22,711 nt of DNA, taken from positions 1 to 22,711 of the forward strand of contig JBAXJB010000025.1 in assembly GCA_037138055.1 (NCBI GenBank), written 5' to 3'. A model generated the notes under the pieces. The model was not told the DNA's origin. It did no database searches and saw nothing but the letters and a program-made list of their open reading frames with translations. Position numbers and translations under genes: made by a program. Origin of the DNA: CAITNM01 sp037138055. GTDB taxonomy: Bacteria > Pseudomonadota > Alphaproteobacteria > Paracaedibacterales > CAITNM01. This document shows positions 15,304-22,353 of this stretch, piece by piece. Numbering within the stretch: position 1 is the first letter of the stretch; every line of letters begins with the position of its first letter.

Positions 15304-16215
15304 ATGAATTTTCTTCAAGAATACGTTCAACATGAATTAGGCTGGCATTCAAGAGATGTTAAAAAAGCTTATCAAGCATTACAGAGTGGCTACAGAGCTG
15401 GAGAGTGTGTTGGATATGCAAATATTGAGCAAGTTCAAGCCTATGTCTTCACCAGATTTCCAGCGACCTACCAAGTTTGCTTAAAGCTTATAGGTAGGTA
15501 TTTTAACGATCTAAAAATTCATTCCGTTTTAGACTGGGGTTGTGGCATTGGCACAGCATCGCTCGCATTAAGTCAACATTTTGAAAATTTAGAATATTAT
15601 TTAGTAGAACAAGACAAACAAGCCAAAATTTACGCGATAGAATTCCTAACACATTTTTTCCCCAATAATATTGTGCACCACGAAGAAATATCAAAAAATA
15701 TTGATTTATCCGTATTTAGCTATTCCCTGGGTGAAGTGCAAAATTGGCAAAAAACTCTTGATAGTATTTGGGATAAAACAAAATATTTGTTGATTATAGA
15801 ACCTGGAACAACGGTTCATTTTAAGCGATTGATGATAATTAGAGACTATATGTTAGCTAAAGAGGCCAAACTTTGGGGGCCGTGCTGTCACACAAAGCTA
15901 TGCCCATTACAAGATAATGACTGGTGTCATTTTGCGGTTAATGTACCCAGATCAAAAGAACATCGTATGCTTAAGGGTGGTGAGCGAGGATTTGAGCAAG
16001 AAGCTTACAGTTATCTGCTTTTCGCAAAAGAACCAAGGAACATTGATTTTGGCCGTGTAGTTGCTGCTCCAAGGCTTCATGGGGGGCATATAGATTTAAA
16101 AATTTGCACTAAGGATGGAGCCATTAGCACGCCAACTGTTGGGCGCAGTTCTGGTAATTACAAGACGTTAAAAAAATGCGTGTGGGGAGATAGCCTTACC
16201 CATGAATTGCTTTAG
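15304..16215 (+). CDS. Rsm22-family small ribosomal subunit methyltransferase-like protein
   Basis: A 303-residue SAM-dependent methyltransferase-like protein of the Rsm22/METTL17 family, linked in mitochondria to small-subunit rRNA modification and assembly. The N-terminal helical part (YRAGECVGYANIEQVQAYVF, RFPATYQV) precedes the SAM loop VLDWGCGIGTASLAL (about residues 76-90) and LIIEPGT. The family block follows: CCHTKLCPLQDNDWCHF then VPRSKEHRMLKGGERGFEQE. Its four cysteines (CC, then C and C) fit the Fe-S cluster motif described for METTL17. The ATG sits two bases behind a terminator with no Shine-Dalgarno, and no later in-frame Met precedes the core, so it may be leaderless or expressed by read-through. 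It overlaps convergent lpdA by 20 nt. Confidence 0.85.
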   Translation: MNFLQEYVQHELGWHSRDVKKAYQALQSGYRAGECVGYANIEQVQAYVFTRFPATYQVCLKLIGRYFNDLKIHSVLDWGCGIGTASLALSQHFENLEYYLVEQDKQAKIYAIEFLTHFFPNNIVHHEEISKNIDLSVFSYSLGEVQNWQKTLDSIWDKTKYLLIIEPGTTVHFKRLMIIRDYMLAKEAKLWGPCCHTKLCPLQDNDWCHFAVNVPRSKEHRMLKGGERGFEQEAYSYLLFAKEPRNIDFGRVVAAPRLHGGHIDLKICTKDGAISTPTVGRSSGNYKTLKKCVWGDSLTHELL

Positions 16216-17575
16216 AAACACCTGCCCAAGCAGCTTCTTTAATAGCTTCACTATGAGTTGGGTGCGCATGACAAGTGCGAGCAATATCTTCAACTGTTGC
16301 GTGCATGCTCATAGCTTGAGCTACCTGAGCAATCATCGTTCCTGCGCAACTACCTATAATATGAGCACCTAACACAAGCCCTGTTTCTTGGTGGCTTAAT
16401 AACTTTACAAAACCTTCTGTTTCATGAACTGCTTTTGCTCGGCTATTTGAAGAGAAGGGAAACTTACTAGCTTTGTAAGGAATGTTAGCTGCTTGTAACT
16501 GAGGCTCAATGAAGCCAACACTTGCGACTTCTGGCTGCGTATACACCACCGCAGGAATAACGTTGTAGTCAACACATGATTCTATGCCTGATAAAAGCTC
16601 AGCAAGAGCCACCGCTTCCTCTTCAGCTTTGTGGGCAAGCATCGGCCCCTCTACAATATCACCAATGGCGTAAATACCCTTAATGGTGGTTTCAAAGCGG
16701 GTATTAATTTTGATATAACCCTGCGCTGTCGTTTCAATTCCAATTTTTTCAAGGTTAAGCCCTATTGTATTTGGTACACGGCCTACCGAAACTAATATTT
16801 TATCTACAGTCAAAGTTTCTGTGCCATCACTAGTTTCTAACAACAACTCAGCTCTAGCTTTTTCAGTTTTAATTGCTTTAATTTTTGCACCCAAGTGAAA
16901 TGCAAATCCTTGCTTTTCGAGAATTGTGTGTAGTGCTTGGCTTAAATCTGGGTCAAGCCCTGGAGCAATACGATCAAGGGTTTCAATCACATGAATTTTT
17001 GACCCCAACCTGCCCCAGACTGAACCTAACTCCAGGCCAATATATCCGCCACCAATAATAGCAATAGTTTTAGGAGCATGATCTAAATCAAGAGCGTCAG
17101 TCGAAGATAAAACAATCGATTTATCTACCGGAATATTTGGCAATGCTCTTGGAATTGAACCTGTCGCAACGACAATAGCATCAGCATTTAAAATTTTGTC
17201 ACCGGCTTTAACTTGATTTTTACTAACTATTTGAGCTGCAGCATTAATAAAACGGATATTATTTTTTTTAAACAAAAACTGAATACCCTGACCAAGCTCG
17301 TCTAACACTTGATTTTTTTGAGATTGTAATTGTTTGATATCAATAGCTAGCTCTTTGACTGAAATTCCAAGCTTTTTAAACTTATGGCCTGCTTTGTAAT
17401 ACTCATAGGATGCATGCAAAAGGTTTTTGGAAGGAACGCACCCCATGTTTAGGCAAGTTCCACCGGGACGCTTCATTGAGTCGATAATAGTAACTGTATT
17501 GCCAAGCTGTGCAGCACGAATAGCGCACACATATCCGCCGGGACCAGCACCAATAATGACAATATTTTTAGCCAT
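16196..17575 (-). CDS. lpdA: Dihydrolipoyl dehydrogenase (E3)
   Basis: An FAD flavoenzyme that reoxidises dihydrolipoamide in the pyruvate and 2-oxoglutarate dehydrogenase complexes, passing electrons to NAD+. Visible are the FAD loop GAGPGG (9-14), the redox disulfide GGTCLNMGCVPSK (Cys41, Cys46), the NAD loop IGGGYIGLELGSVWGRLGSK, the second FAD site YAIGDIVEGPMLAHKAEEE and the catalytic HPTHSE (His438, Glu443). At 459 residues it is full length, without a lipoyl domain. AGGGAG precedes the ATG. It is last in the antiporter-rnhB-rlmB-lpdA run, 16 nt after rlmB. No E1/E2 genes are nearby. Confidence 0.96.
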   Translation of the reverse strand: MAKNIVIIGAGPGGYVCAIRAAQLGNTVTIIDSMKRPGGTCLNMGCVPSKNLLHASYEYYKAGHKFKKLGISVKELAIDIKQLQSQKNQVLDELGQGIQFLFKKNNIRFINAAAQIVSKNQVKAGDKILNADAIVVATGSIPRALPNIPVDKSIVLSSTDALDLDHAPKTIAIIGGGYIGLELGSVWGRLGSKIHVIETLDRIAPGLDPDLSQALHTILEKQGFAFHLGAKIKAIKTEKARAELLLETSDGTETLTVDKILVSVGRVPNTIGLNLEKIGIETTAQGYIKINTRFETTIKGIYAIGDIVEGPMLAHKAEEEAVALAELLSGIESCVDYNVIPAVVYTQPEVASVGFIEPQLQAANIPYKASKFPFSSNSRAKAVHETEGFVKLLSHQETGLVLGAHIIGSCAGTMIAQVAQAMSMHATVEDIARTCHAHPTHSEAIKEAAWAGVSKAIHG

Positions 17576-17591
17576 AGACGCTCCCTAAAAG

Positions 17592-18296
17592 TTAATTTTG
17601 TTGGCGGAAAACTTCATACAATGCAACAGCAGCTGCGTTAGAAACGTTAAGCGTTTGGAAATTTTTAGAGGTTGGAAGCTGAAGAGTTTGATCACAATTC
17701 TTCATAGTTAAAGACCGCATGCCATCACCTTCATTACCAAAAACCAATGCGGTTTTCTTGGCAAAAGAAAAATTTTGAAGGTTATCTTTTGCGTGCTCAG
17801 AAAAGCCATACATCCAAAAACCAAGGTCTTTTAGCTCAGCAATTGATGTTGCAAGATTTTTGACTTCAATCCGCGGCACTACCTCTAGTGCACCTGAAGC
17901 TGCTTTTGCTAATACTCCAGATTCTGGTGCGCTATTGCGCTCTGTCGTAATAACACCTACAGCACCAAAAACTGCACATGATCTCCAGATAGCTCCCATG
18001 TTATGCGGATCAGTAATTTGATCTAAAATAACAACTAACATAGGGGCATCTTCTTCAAGAATTGAAATATCTTCCGAGATCAGTTCGTGAACACACATTG
18101 CAATTCCTTGATGCACTGCTTCTTTACCAACTTTTTGTTCTATAATTTTAACATCCACAACTTCAAAAGGAGTTTTCTTAGTTAGTTGTAATTTTTTAGG
18201 GTCTTGTCGTCTGTCTAAAAGAATTTTTTCAATTTTTCTAGACTGATTACTCAGTGCCGCATTGCAAGCATGCCAGCCATACATCCAATAGGTCAT
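17592..18296 (-). CDS. rlmB: 23S rRNA (guanosine-2'-O)-methyltransferase RlmB
   Basis: SpoU/TrmH-class enzyme that 2'-O-methylates G2251 of 23S rRNA in E. coli (family knowledge). The N-terminal substrate domain starts MTYWMYGWHACNAALSNQSR. The SPOUT knot shows motif 1 LDQITDPHNMGAIWRSCAVF (key Asn and Arg), motif 2 LVFGNEGDGMRSLT and motif 3 TLNVSNAAAVALYEVFRQ. The 234-residue length is standard. The ATG overlaps the rnhB stop by 4 nt, so the pair is translationally coupled. TrmH-like paralogues acting on tRNA are possible, but the N-terminal domain and the motif wording favour RlmB. Confidence 0.9.
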   Translation of the reverse strand: MTYWMYGWHACNAALSNQSRKIEKILLDRRQDPKKLQLTKKTPFEVVDVKIIEQKVGKEAVHQGIAMCVHELISEDISILEEDAPMLVVILDQITDPHNMGAIWRSCAVFGAVGVITTERNSAPESGVLAKAASGALEVVPRIEVKNLATSIAELKDLGFWMYGFSEHAKDNLQNFSFAKKTALVFGNEGDGMRSLTMKNCDQTLQLPTSKNFQTLNVSNAAAVALYEVFRQQN

Positions 18297-18913
18297 GCAG
18301 CTTCACCTAATAAGGCACGAATTGGAGCAAAGCTTTTTCGATGATGAGGCGTTACTCCATAATTTCTCAAAGCATCTTGGTGAATAGAAGTTCCGTAGCC
18401 AGCGTTTTTTGACCAGCAGTAAACAGGATATTTTTTTGAAAGCTCAGTCATAATACGGTCTCGAGTAACTTTTGCAATAATAGATGCAGCAGAAATGCTT
18501 AATGATAAACTATCGCCTTTAACAATCATTGTGAAGGGAATGTTGATTGTAGGTTTGCGAATTCCATCAATCAGTACATGTTCTGGTTGAATAGGTAATG
18601 CAGCGATAGCCCTCTCCACACTCAGTCTTGTTGCGTTTCCTATATTCAGGTTGTCAATTTCTTCAACAGAAGCTGAGCCAATCCCATAAACAAGAGAAGT
18701 AGAATTTGTAAGCATTTCAAAGCATTGCTCTCGTTTTTTGGTAGTTAATTTTTTTGAATCATTTAGGCCTGCCCACAAGCCCTGATTGTATTCAAAAAAC
18801 ATCACAGCGGCAGCAACAACTGGACCAGCCCAAGGACCGCATCCAGCTTCATCAACACCAGCTACCTTTTGAGATATAATTTTTTGTTCAAAAGAAAAAT
18901 CAGGCATCTTCAT
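18293..18913 (-). CDS. rnhB: Ribonuclease HII
   Basis: Cleaves RNA in RNA-DNA hybrids and starts removal of single ribonucleotides from DNA. With the ATG at 18913 it has 206 residues. GVDEAGCGPWAGPVVAAAV (Asp21, Glu22 catalytic), NDSKKLT (51-57), VLIDG (Asp116) and SAASIIAKVTRDR make up the RNase HII active site. A longer frame to 18961 exists but lies in the antiporter's coding sequence. ATG 18913 (or 18907) overlaps the antiporter end by 14 (or 8) nt, which fits the tight operon. No separate Shine-Dalgarno is visible. Confidence 0.94.
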   Translation of the reverse strand: MKMPDFSFEQKIISQKVAGVDEAGCGPWAGPVVAAAVMFFEYNQGLWAGLNDSKKLTTKKREQCFEMLTNSTSLVYGIGSASVEEIDNLNIGNATRLSVERAIAALPIQPEHVLIDGIRKPTINIPFTMIVKGDSLSLSISAASIIAKVTRDRIMTELSKKYPVYCWSKNAGYGTSIHQDALRNYGVTPHHRKSFAPIRALLGEAA

Positions 18914-20195
18914 CTTTGTGTTTAATATTTTTTTCTTCTTCACGCCACTCCTTTGCGGCACGTTTCCATATCAACTTTAGAACATGACTCCCTGGCATAC
19001 TAATCCATGCAACAATATCTCGAATAGATATTTTTGATTCATCGGTTATATTTTTTAAGTGTCGCGCCAGAGTCATCCACAATGGGCTAAACAGCAATGA
19101 AAGAGCCGTTAGTGATAAAATTAGCTTCTCACCATACTCATCAATAATTTTAGATTCATGACCAACAGAAGCCATCAAGAAGGCAAATTCACCTATTTGA
19201 GCAAGAACAACTCCAACCAAAAAAGCTTCGGACCAAGGAATTTGCAAAAAACGTAATATTAAAATATTAATCGCAGATTTTCCAACTGTTATTAAAAGTA
19301 ATAATAATATAAAGGTAGCTAAGTTTGTGTAGATAAACCCAACATCCATCAATATTCCAATTGACAAGAAAAACACCATAATCAACGTACTTTGAATTGG
19401 TTTAACTGTATCTAAAACAGCGCTTCGTTCGTGAGTATTTCCTATTGTCAGCCCAGCCAGAAAAGCACCGTATGCGGCCGATAGACCAATTAATCCAGAA
19501 ATAGCAGCAGCAGCGAAACAAAATGCGAGACTCACTAAGGGAAGCAAGTCCTTTTGACGAATTACATCAGCTAAAAACCCAATTCGTACTCGTTGTTTTT
19601 GACTAAGGTAATAAATAAGCCCAGCTATAATTCCAACAGCTAGCAGCAGTTTTGCAAACAACCCTAAAATTGACAAGTCGCTATGAAAGTTACGTAAAAT
19701 AAGGATCATTGGTACGATAGCAAAGTCTTGAGCTATCAATACCCCAATACTTATTTGTCCGATTTCAGAGTTCACTTCACCGATTGTGTCTAGCATTTTA
19801 ACAGCAACTGCGGTTGATGAAATAGCTGTAATAAATCCTAAAAGTATTGCTAAACCATTACTCCACCCTAAAAAGAAAGAAATACTCCAAGTAACACCTG
19901 TGCAAATAAGAATTTGTAAAAGTGTTGCCAGAGATGTTACAAGCCATACCTTCTTAAAGGTGCGCAAGTTTAGTTCGATGCCAATGACAAAAAGTAAGAG
20001 TAAAACGCCCATTTCGGCAAGAATGCTAACTTGATCACGAGATTCAACAAAAGCTAAACCAGAGGGGCCCAATATTAGCCCAGCAATTATGTAGCCTAAG
20101 ATAGGAGGCTGTTTTAAGCGAGTCATGCCTAAGCCAAAGACCAATGCCACCAAAATCACCAAGGCTATGTTGGTTATACTGAATTCACCGTGCAT
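18900..20195 (-). CDS. CPA2-family monovalent cation:proton antiporter (KefB-like, no RCK domain)
   Basis: A 431-residue inner-membrane transporter with about 12-13 hydrophobic segments. The N-terminal PPILGYIIAGLILGPSGLAF, the FVIGIELNLRTFKKVW block, LGFITAISSTAVAVKMLD and GLIGLSAAYGAFLAGLTIGN are CPA2 signatures (YbaL/KefB/KefC type). Helix motif EAFLVGVVLAQIGEFAFLMA contains the conserved GEFxF. The protein stops about 50 residues after the last helix and has no TrkA-N/RCK domain, so regulation by NAD or glutathione adducts is unlikely. Possible roles are K+/H+ or Na+/H+ exchange. AAGGAGG lies 6 nt before the ATG. First gene of the minus-strand operon. Confidence 0.88.
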   Translation of the reverse strand: MHGEFSITNIALVILVALVFGLGMTRLKQPPILGYIIAGLILGPSGLAFVESRDQVSILAEMGVLLLLFVIGIELNLRTFKKVWLVTSLATLLQILICTGVTWSISFFLGWSNGLAILLGFITAISSTAVAVKMLDTIGEVNSEIGQISIGVLIAQDFAIVPMILILRNFHSDLSILGLFAKLLLAVGIIAGLIYYLSQKQRVRIGFLADVIRQKDLLPLVSLAFCFAAAAISGLIGLSAAYGAFLAGLTIGNTHERSAVLDTVKPIQSTLIMVFFLSIGILMDVGFIYTNLATFILLLLLITVGKSAINILILRFLQIPWSEAFLVGVVLAQIGEFAFLMASVGHESKIIDEYGEKLILSLTALSLLFSPLWMTLARHLKNITDESKISIRDIVAWISMPGSHVLKLIWKRAAKEWREEEKNIKHKDEDA

Positions 20196-20212
20196 TGATA
20201 GCCTCCTTTTGC

Positions 20213-20218
20213 ATTATA
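20213..20218 (-). promoter_or_regulatory. Possible -10 box of the antiporter operon
   Basis: A perfect TATAAT on the minus strand, 17 nt before the antiporter ATG, with a poor -35 (TTAGTG at 17 nt). It would give a very short leader starting near the Shine-Dalgarno. The rest of the divergent 251-nt gap (20196-20446) is AT-rich with no gene I support. Confidence 0.3.
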
Positions 20219-20388
20219 GAGTAGCCAATTGTCTTCACTAAACACAAGGAAAAGTCAGTAAAATTCTCAAATAAAAGTATAAATTTGCATTTTATTCGCC
20301 AGACGAGCCACAAAACTAATTTTTATGAAATTAATTATTAAATTTTGGAACAAATTATATCTACCATTAAAAAAATAATCTTTTACCC

Positions 20389-20417
20389 TTGAGACGCTTC
20401 TGCTTGTCACGTATCCT
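20389..20417 (+). promoter_or_regulatory. Putative promoter of the peroxiredoxin gene
   Basis: TTGAGA (20389-20394), a 17-nt spacer and TATCCT (20412-20417), 29 nt upstream of the ATG. The CTTGAGA upstream element could also fit a heat-shock sigma factor, but the -10 region does not decide it. Confidence 0.5.
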
Positions 20418-20446
20418 ACCGTTGATGTCAAAACCTAGAGATTAAA

Positions 20447-20917
20447 ATGCTTACAGTAAACGCTAAAATTCCTGAAATGATAGTACTGGTTGTTACACTT
20501 GATGGAAAAAAAGAAATGAATACAACCGAGTTGTTTAAGGAAAAAACAATTTTATTTGGCCTTCCTGGGGCCTTCACTCCAATCTGTTCTCAAATACAGT
20601 TACCTGATTTTGCAAAACAAGAACAAGCTTTACGAACAAAAGGCTACAAAAATATTATTTGTATGGCTGTAAATGACGCTTTTGTAATGCAGTCATGGAA
20701 AGAACAAGTTGCTCCAGATGCCAATATTATTATGCTAGCTGATGGAAGCTGCGCGCTAACTAAAGCACTGGGTTTGGAATTAGACCTTCAAGAAAAACAC
20801 ATGGGCGTTCGCTGCACAAGGTTTTTGCTGGTTGCAGAAAATAGTTTAGTTTTGAAAATAAATATCGAAGAAAACCCAGGCGTTTGCTCTGTCAGTAGCG
20901 TAAACTCTTTATTGTAA
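20447..20917 (+). CDS. Prx5-type peroxiredoxin (redoxin)
   Basis: A 156-residue thiol peroxidase that reduces H2O2 and organic hydroperoxides, cytosolic. The active-site loop is FGLPGAFTPICSQIQLPDF, giving the family's Pro40-Thr44-Cys47 arrangement with peroxidatic Cys47. Arg122 or Arg125 in GVRCTRFLLVAENS supplies the conserved arginine. DGSCALTKALGLELDL and the C-terminal NPGVCSVSSVNSLL match the Prx5/glutaredoxin-dependent subgroup. Additional cysteines (72, 102, 123, 147) are present, more than usual, and one could act as resolving Cys (inference). Monocistronic: its own putative promoter lies upstream and a 9-bp inverted repeat downstream, before tRNA-Leu. Confidence 0.9.
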   Translation: MLTVNAKIPEMIVLVVTLDGKKEMNTTELFKEKTILFGLPGAFTPICSQIQLPDFAKQEQALRTKGYKNIICMAVNDAFVMQSWKEQVAPDANIIMLADGSCALTKALGLELDLQEKHMGVRCTRFLLVAENSLVLKINIEENPGVCSVSSVNSLL

Positions 20918-20922
20918 ATAAG

Positions 20923-20958
20923 CTAAGCGTATTTGATATTTGCGTCTTGTACGCTTAG
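20923..20958 (+). repeat. 9-bp perfect inverted repeat between the peroxiredoxin gene and tRNA-Leu
   Basis: CTAAGCGTA (20923-20931) and TACGCTTAG (20950-20958) are perfect complements around an 18-nt loop. Only 'tttaacttt' follows, so as a terminator it is weak. The right arm overlaps the putative -35 of the tRNA promoter, so it could be an operator instead. Confidence 0.6.
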
Positions 20959-20975
20959 TTTAACTTTGCTATGTT
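20947..20975 (+). promoter_or_regulatory. Putative promoter of tRNA-Leu
   Basis: TTGTAC (20947-20952), a 17-nt spacer and TATGTT (20970-20975), placing a start site a few bases before the tRNA 5' end at 20985. Matches are 3 of 6 and 4 of 6, and position supports it. Confidence 0.4.
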
Positions 20976-20984
20976 CTCCTCACT

Positions 20985-21069
20985 GCGGTCGTGGTGGAAT
21001 TGGTAGACACGCAGCGTTGAGGTCGCTGTGGAGAAATCCGTGGAAGTTCGAGTCTTCTCGACCGCACCA
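20985..21069 (+). tRNA. tRNA-Leu (anticodon GAG)
   Basis: A complete class II tRNA. The acceptor stem GCGGTCG pairs with CGACCGC, followed by discriminator A and an encoded CCA. The D-arm carries AATTGGTAGA. The anticodon stem CAGCG/CGCTG (21012-21028) encloses loop TTGAGGT with anticodon GAG at 21019-21021, which reads CUU and CUC. A long variable arm (TGGAGAAATCCGT region) is as expected for leucine, and the T-loop is TTCGAGT on a GAAG/CTTC stem. A single tRNA with no integrase or attachment-site duplication nearby. Confidence 0.97.
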
Positions 21070-21085
21070 TATCTAACGTTCACAT

Positions 21086-21412
21086 TTAATCCTCTTCGTC
21101 ATAATCCTCTTCATGGACAGAAGGAGTTACAACAGCCGTTTCTGCATTATTTTGCACATAACGCTCATCTCTATCGTTATTTTGATAATCAAGGATGCTA
21201 ACCGGCCCATGAGGCATTAATGTTGAGATAGCATGTTTATAAATAAGCTGTGCATGGCCTTCTCGACGCAATAAAATTGTATTAGTATCGAACCAAGTAA
21301 TATTCCCCTGCAATTTCACTCCATTTACTAAAAAAACAGTGAGTGGGGTTTTATTTTTTCGAATATGATTTAAAAAAGCATCTTGGACATTGACTGATTT
21401 TTCATGAGACAT
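21086..21412 (-). CDS. hfq: RNA chaperone Hfq
   Basis: Hexameric Sm-like chaperone that pairs small RNAs with mRNAs. The core is NVQDAFLNHIRKNKTPLTVF (residues 8-27) with the proximal-face Gln10 and Asp11 and a basic rim Arg18/Lys19/Lys21. Sm1 is LVNGVKLQGNITWFD and Sm2 ends LIYKHAISTLMP, with the invariant Tyr58-Lys59-His60. The start at ATG 21412 is fixed by AAGGAG just upstream; the frame is open 20 codons further but not needed. From about residue 75 a hydrophilic tail ends in the acidic EEDYDEED. It has its own good promoter, downstream of rph on the same strand. Confidence 0.93.
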   Translation of the reverse strand: MSHEKSVNVQDAFLNHIRKNKTPLTVFLVNGVKLQGNITWFDTNTILLRREGHAQLIYKHAISTLMPHGPVSILDYQNNDRDERYVQNNAETAVVTPSVHEEDYDEED

Positions 21413-21442
21413 TTGTCTCTCCTTAATTATTTTATTCGTCTG

Positions 21443-21472
21443 ATTGTAATCCTTAGTGAAAACTCCTGGCAA
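21443..21472 (-). promoter_or_regulatory. Putative hfq promoter
   Basis: On the minus strand TTGCCA (21472-21467), an 18-nt spacer and TACAAT (21448-21443), each 5 of 6 to consensus, 30 nt before the hfq ATG. It lies in the 107-nt rph-hfq gap, so hfq can be transcribed independently of rph. Confidence 0.6.
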
Positions 21473-21519
21473 TGGTTGGAAGAAGTTTTCTAAGTTTTAC
21501 GCCCTATCTAGTTAACAAA

Positions 21520-22239
21520 TTATAAATTTAGTGCTTTTTTTTGCAATTCAAATAGTTCTGAAGCTCCTTTTTGTGCAAGCGTTAACATATCCATAAACTG
21601 CTGTTGATCGAATGGATTTTTTTCGGCGCACGCTTGAACTTCAATGATTTTTCCACTTGCGGTTAAAACAAAATTTGCATCCACATCAGCAGAAGAATCT
21701 TCGACATAATTCAGGTCTAATAAAGCTTTCTTGTCATGTATTCCACAAGAAATAGCAGCAACTTGGTCGGTAAATGGCATTGATGATATTTGTTTTTTAT
21801 TAACCAACCTTTGCATGGCTTGATAAAGTGCAACGTATGCCCCAGTGATGCTTGCTGTACGGGTGCCACCATCTGCTTGCAACACGTCGCAATCTATTTT
21901 AATTTGTCGCTCTCCTAATGCTTTAAGGTCAACAATTGCGCGAAGACTTCGCCCAATGAGTCGTTGAATTTCTTGTGTGCGTCCGGATTGTTTACCCTTT
22001 GCAGCTTCTCGGTCAATTCTGTCTTGTGTAGAACAAGGGAGCATACCGTATTCTGCGGTAATCCAGCCTGTTTTTGTATTTTTTAAAAAATGGGGTACTT
22101 TTTCTTCTATTGTAGCTGTGCACAGCACGTGAGTATCTCCAAATTTTACAAAACAGGAACCATGAGCAAATTTTGCAAAGCCAGGACCCAAGAAGACAGG
22201 GCGAAGTTCATTAGGATTACGTTTATCAATGCGAGTCAT
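21520..22239 (-). CDS. rph: Ribonuclease PH
   Basis: Phosphorolytic 3'-5' exoribonuclease that trims tRNA precursors, forming a hexameric ring. The N-terminus LRPVFLGPGFAKFAHGSCFV then KFGDTHVLCTATIEEKVP, the tRNA-binding arginines in DREAAKGKQSGRTQEIQRLI then GRSLRAIVD, the phosphate-site stretch CDVLQADGGTRTASITGAYV, and EVQACAEKNPFDQQQFMDML are complete. At 239 residues it is of normal length, so this is not the truncated K-12-like allele. No strong Shine-Dalgarno is visible before the ATG at 22239. hfq lies downstream on the same strand, pairing two RNA-metabolism genes. Confidence 0.97.
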   Translation of the reverse strand: MTRIDKRNPNELRPVFLGPGFAKFAHGSCFVKFGDTHVLCTATIEEKVPHFLKNTKTGWITAEYGMLPCSTQDRIDREAAKGKQSGRTQEIQRLIGRSLRAIVDLKALGERQIKIDCDVLQADGGTRTASITGAYVALYQAMQRLVNKKQISSMPFTDQVAAISCGIHDKKALLDLNYVEDSSADVDANFVLTASGKIIEVQACAEKNPFDQQQFMDMLTLAQKGASELFELQKKALNL

Positions 22240-22291
22240 AATTTGTATAATTTAATTTTTTACAGACTACCTGCAAAAATCAAACATTAGA

Positions 22292-22330
22292 ATAGCAAAA
22301 ATGCCCTTCCGAAGAAGAGCACTTTGCTAT
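22292..22330 (-). terminator. Double-stem intrinsic terminator after the repeat gene
   Basis: On the minus strand an inner stem TGCTCTTC/GAAGGGCA (8 bp with one T-G wobble) is capped by a C(TTCG)G tetraloop and followed by five T. An outer 8-bp stem ATAGCAAA/TTTGCTAT encloses it. It lies 24 nt after the stop of the repeat protein gene and ahead of rph, so it should end that transcript. Confidence 0.85.
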
Positions 22331-22353
22331 GCATTAAGAAATGTTAGTAATAA

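Noticed and set aside
20325..20378. 17-codon ORF for a cationic peptide (MKLIIKFWNKLYLPLKK) in the antiporter-peroxiredoxin gap
   Set aside because: No Shine-Dalgarno, very AT-rich surroundings where such ORFs occur by chance.
20985..21069. tRNA-Leu as a possible integration site for a mobile element
   Set aside because: No integrase, no repeated 3' tRNA fragment and only housekeeping genes on both sides.
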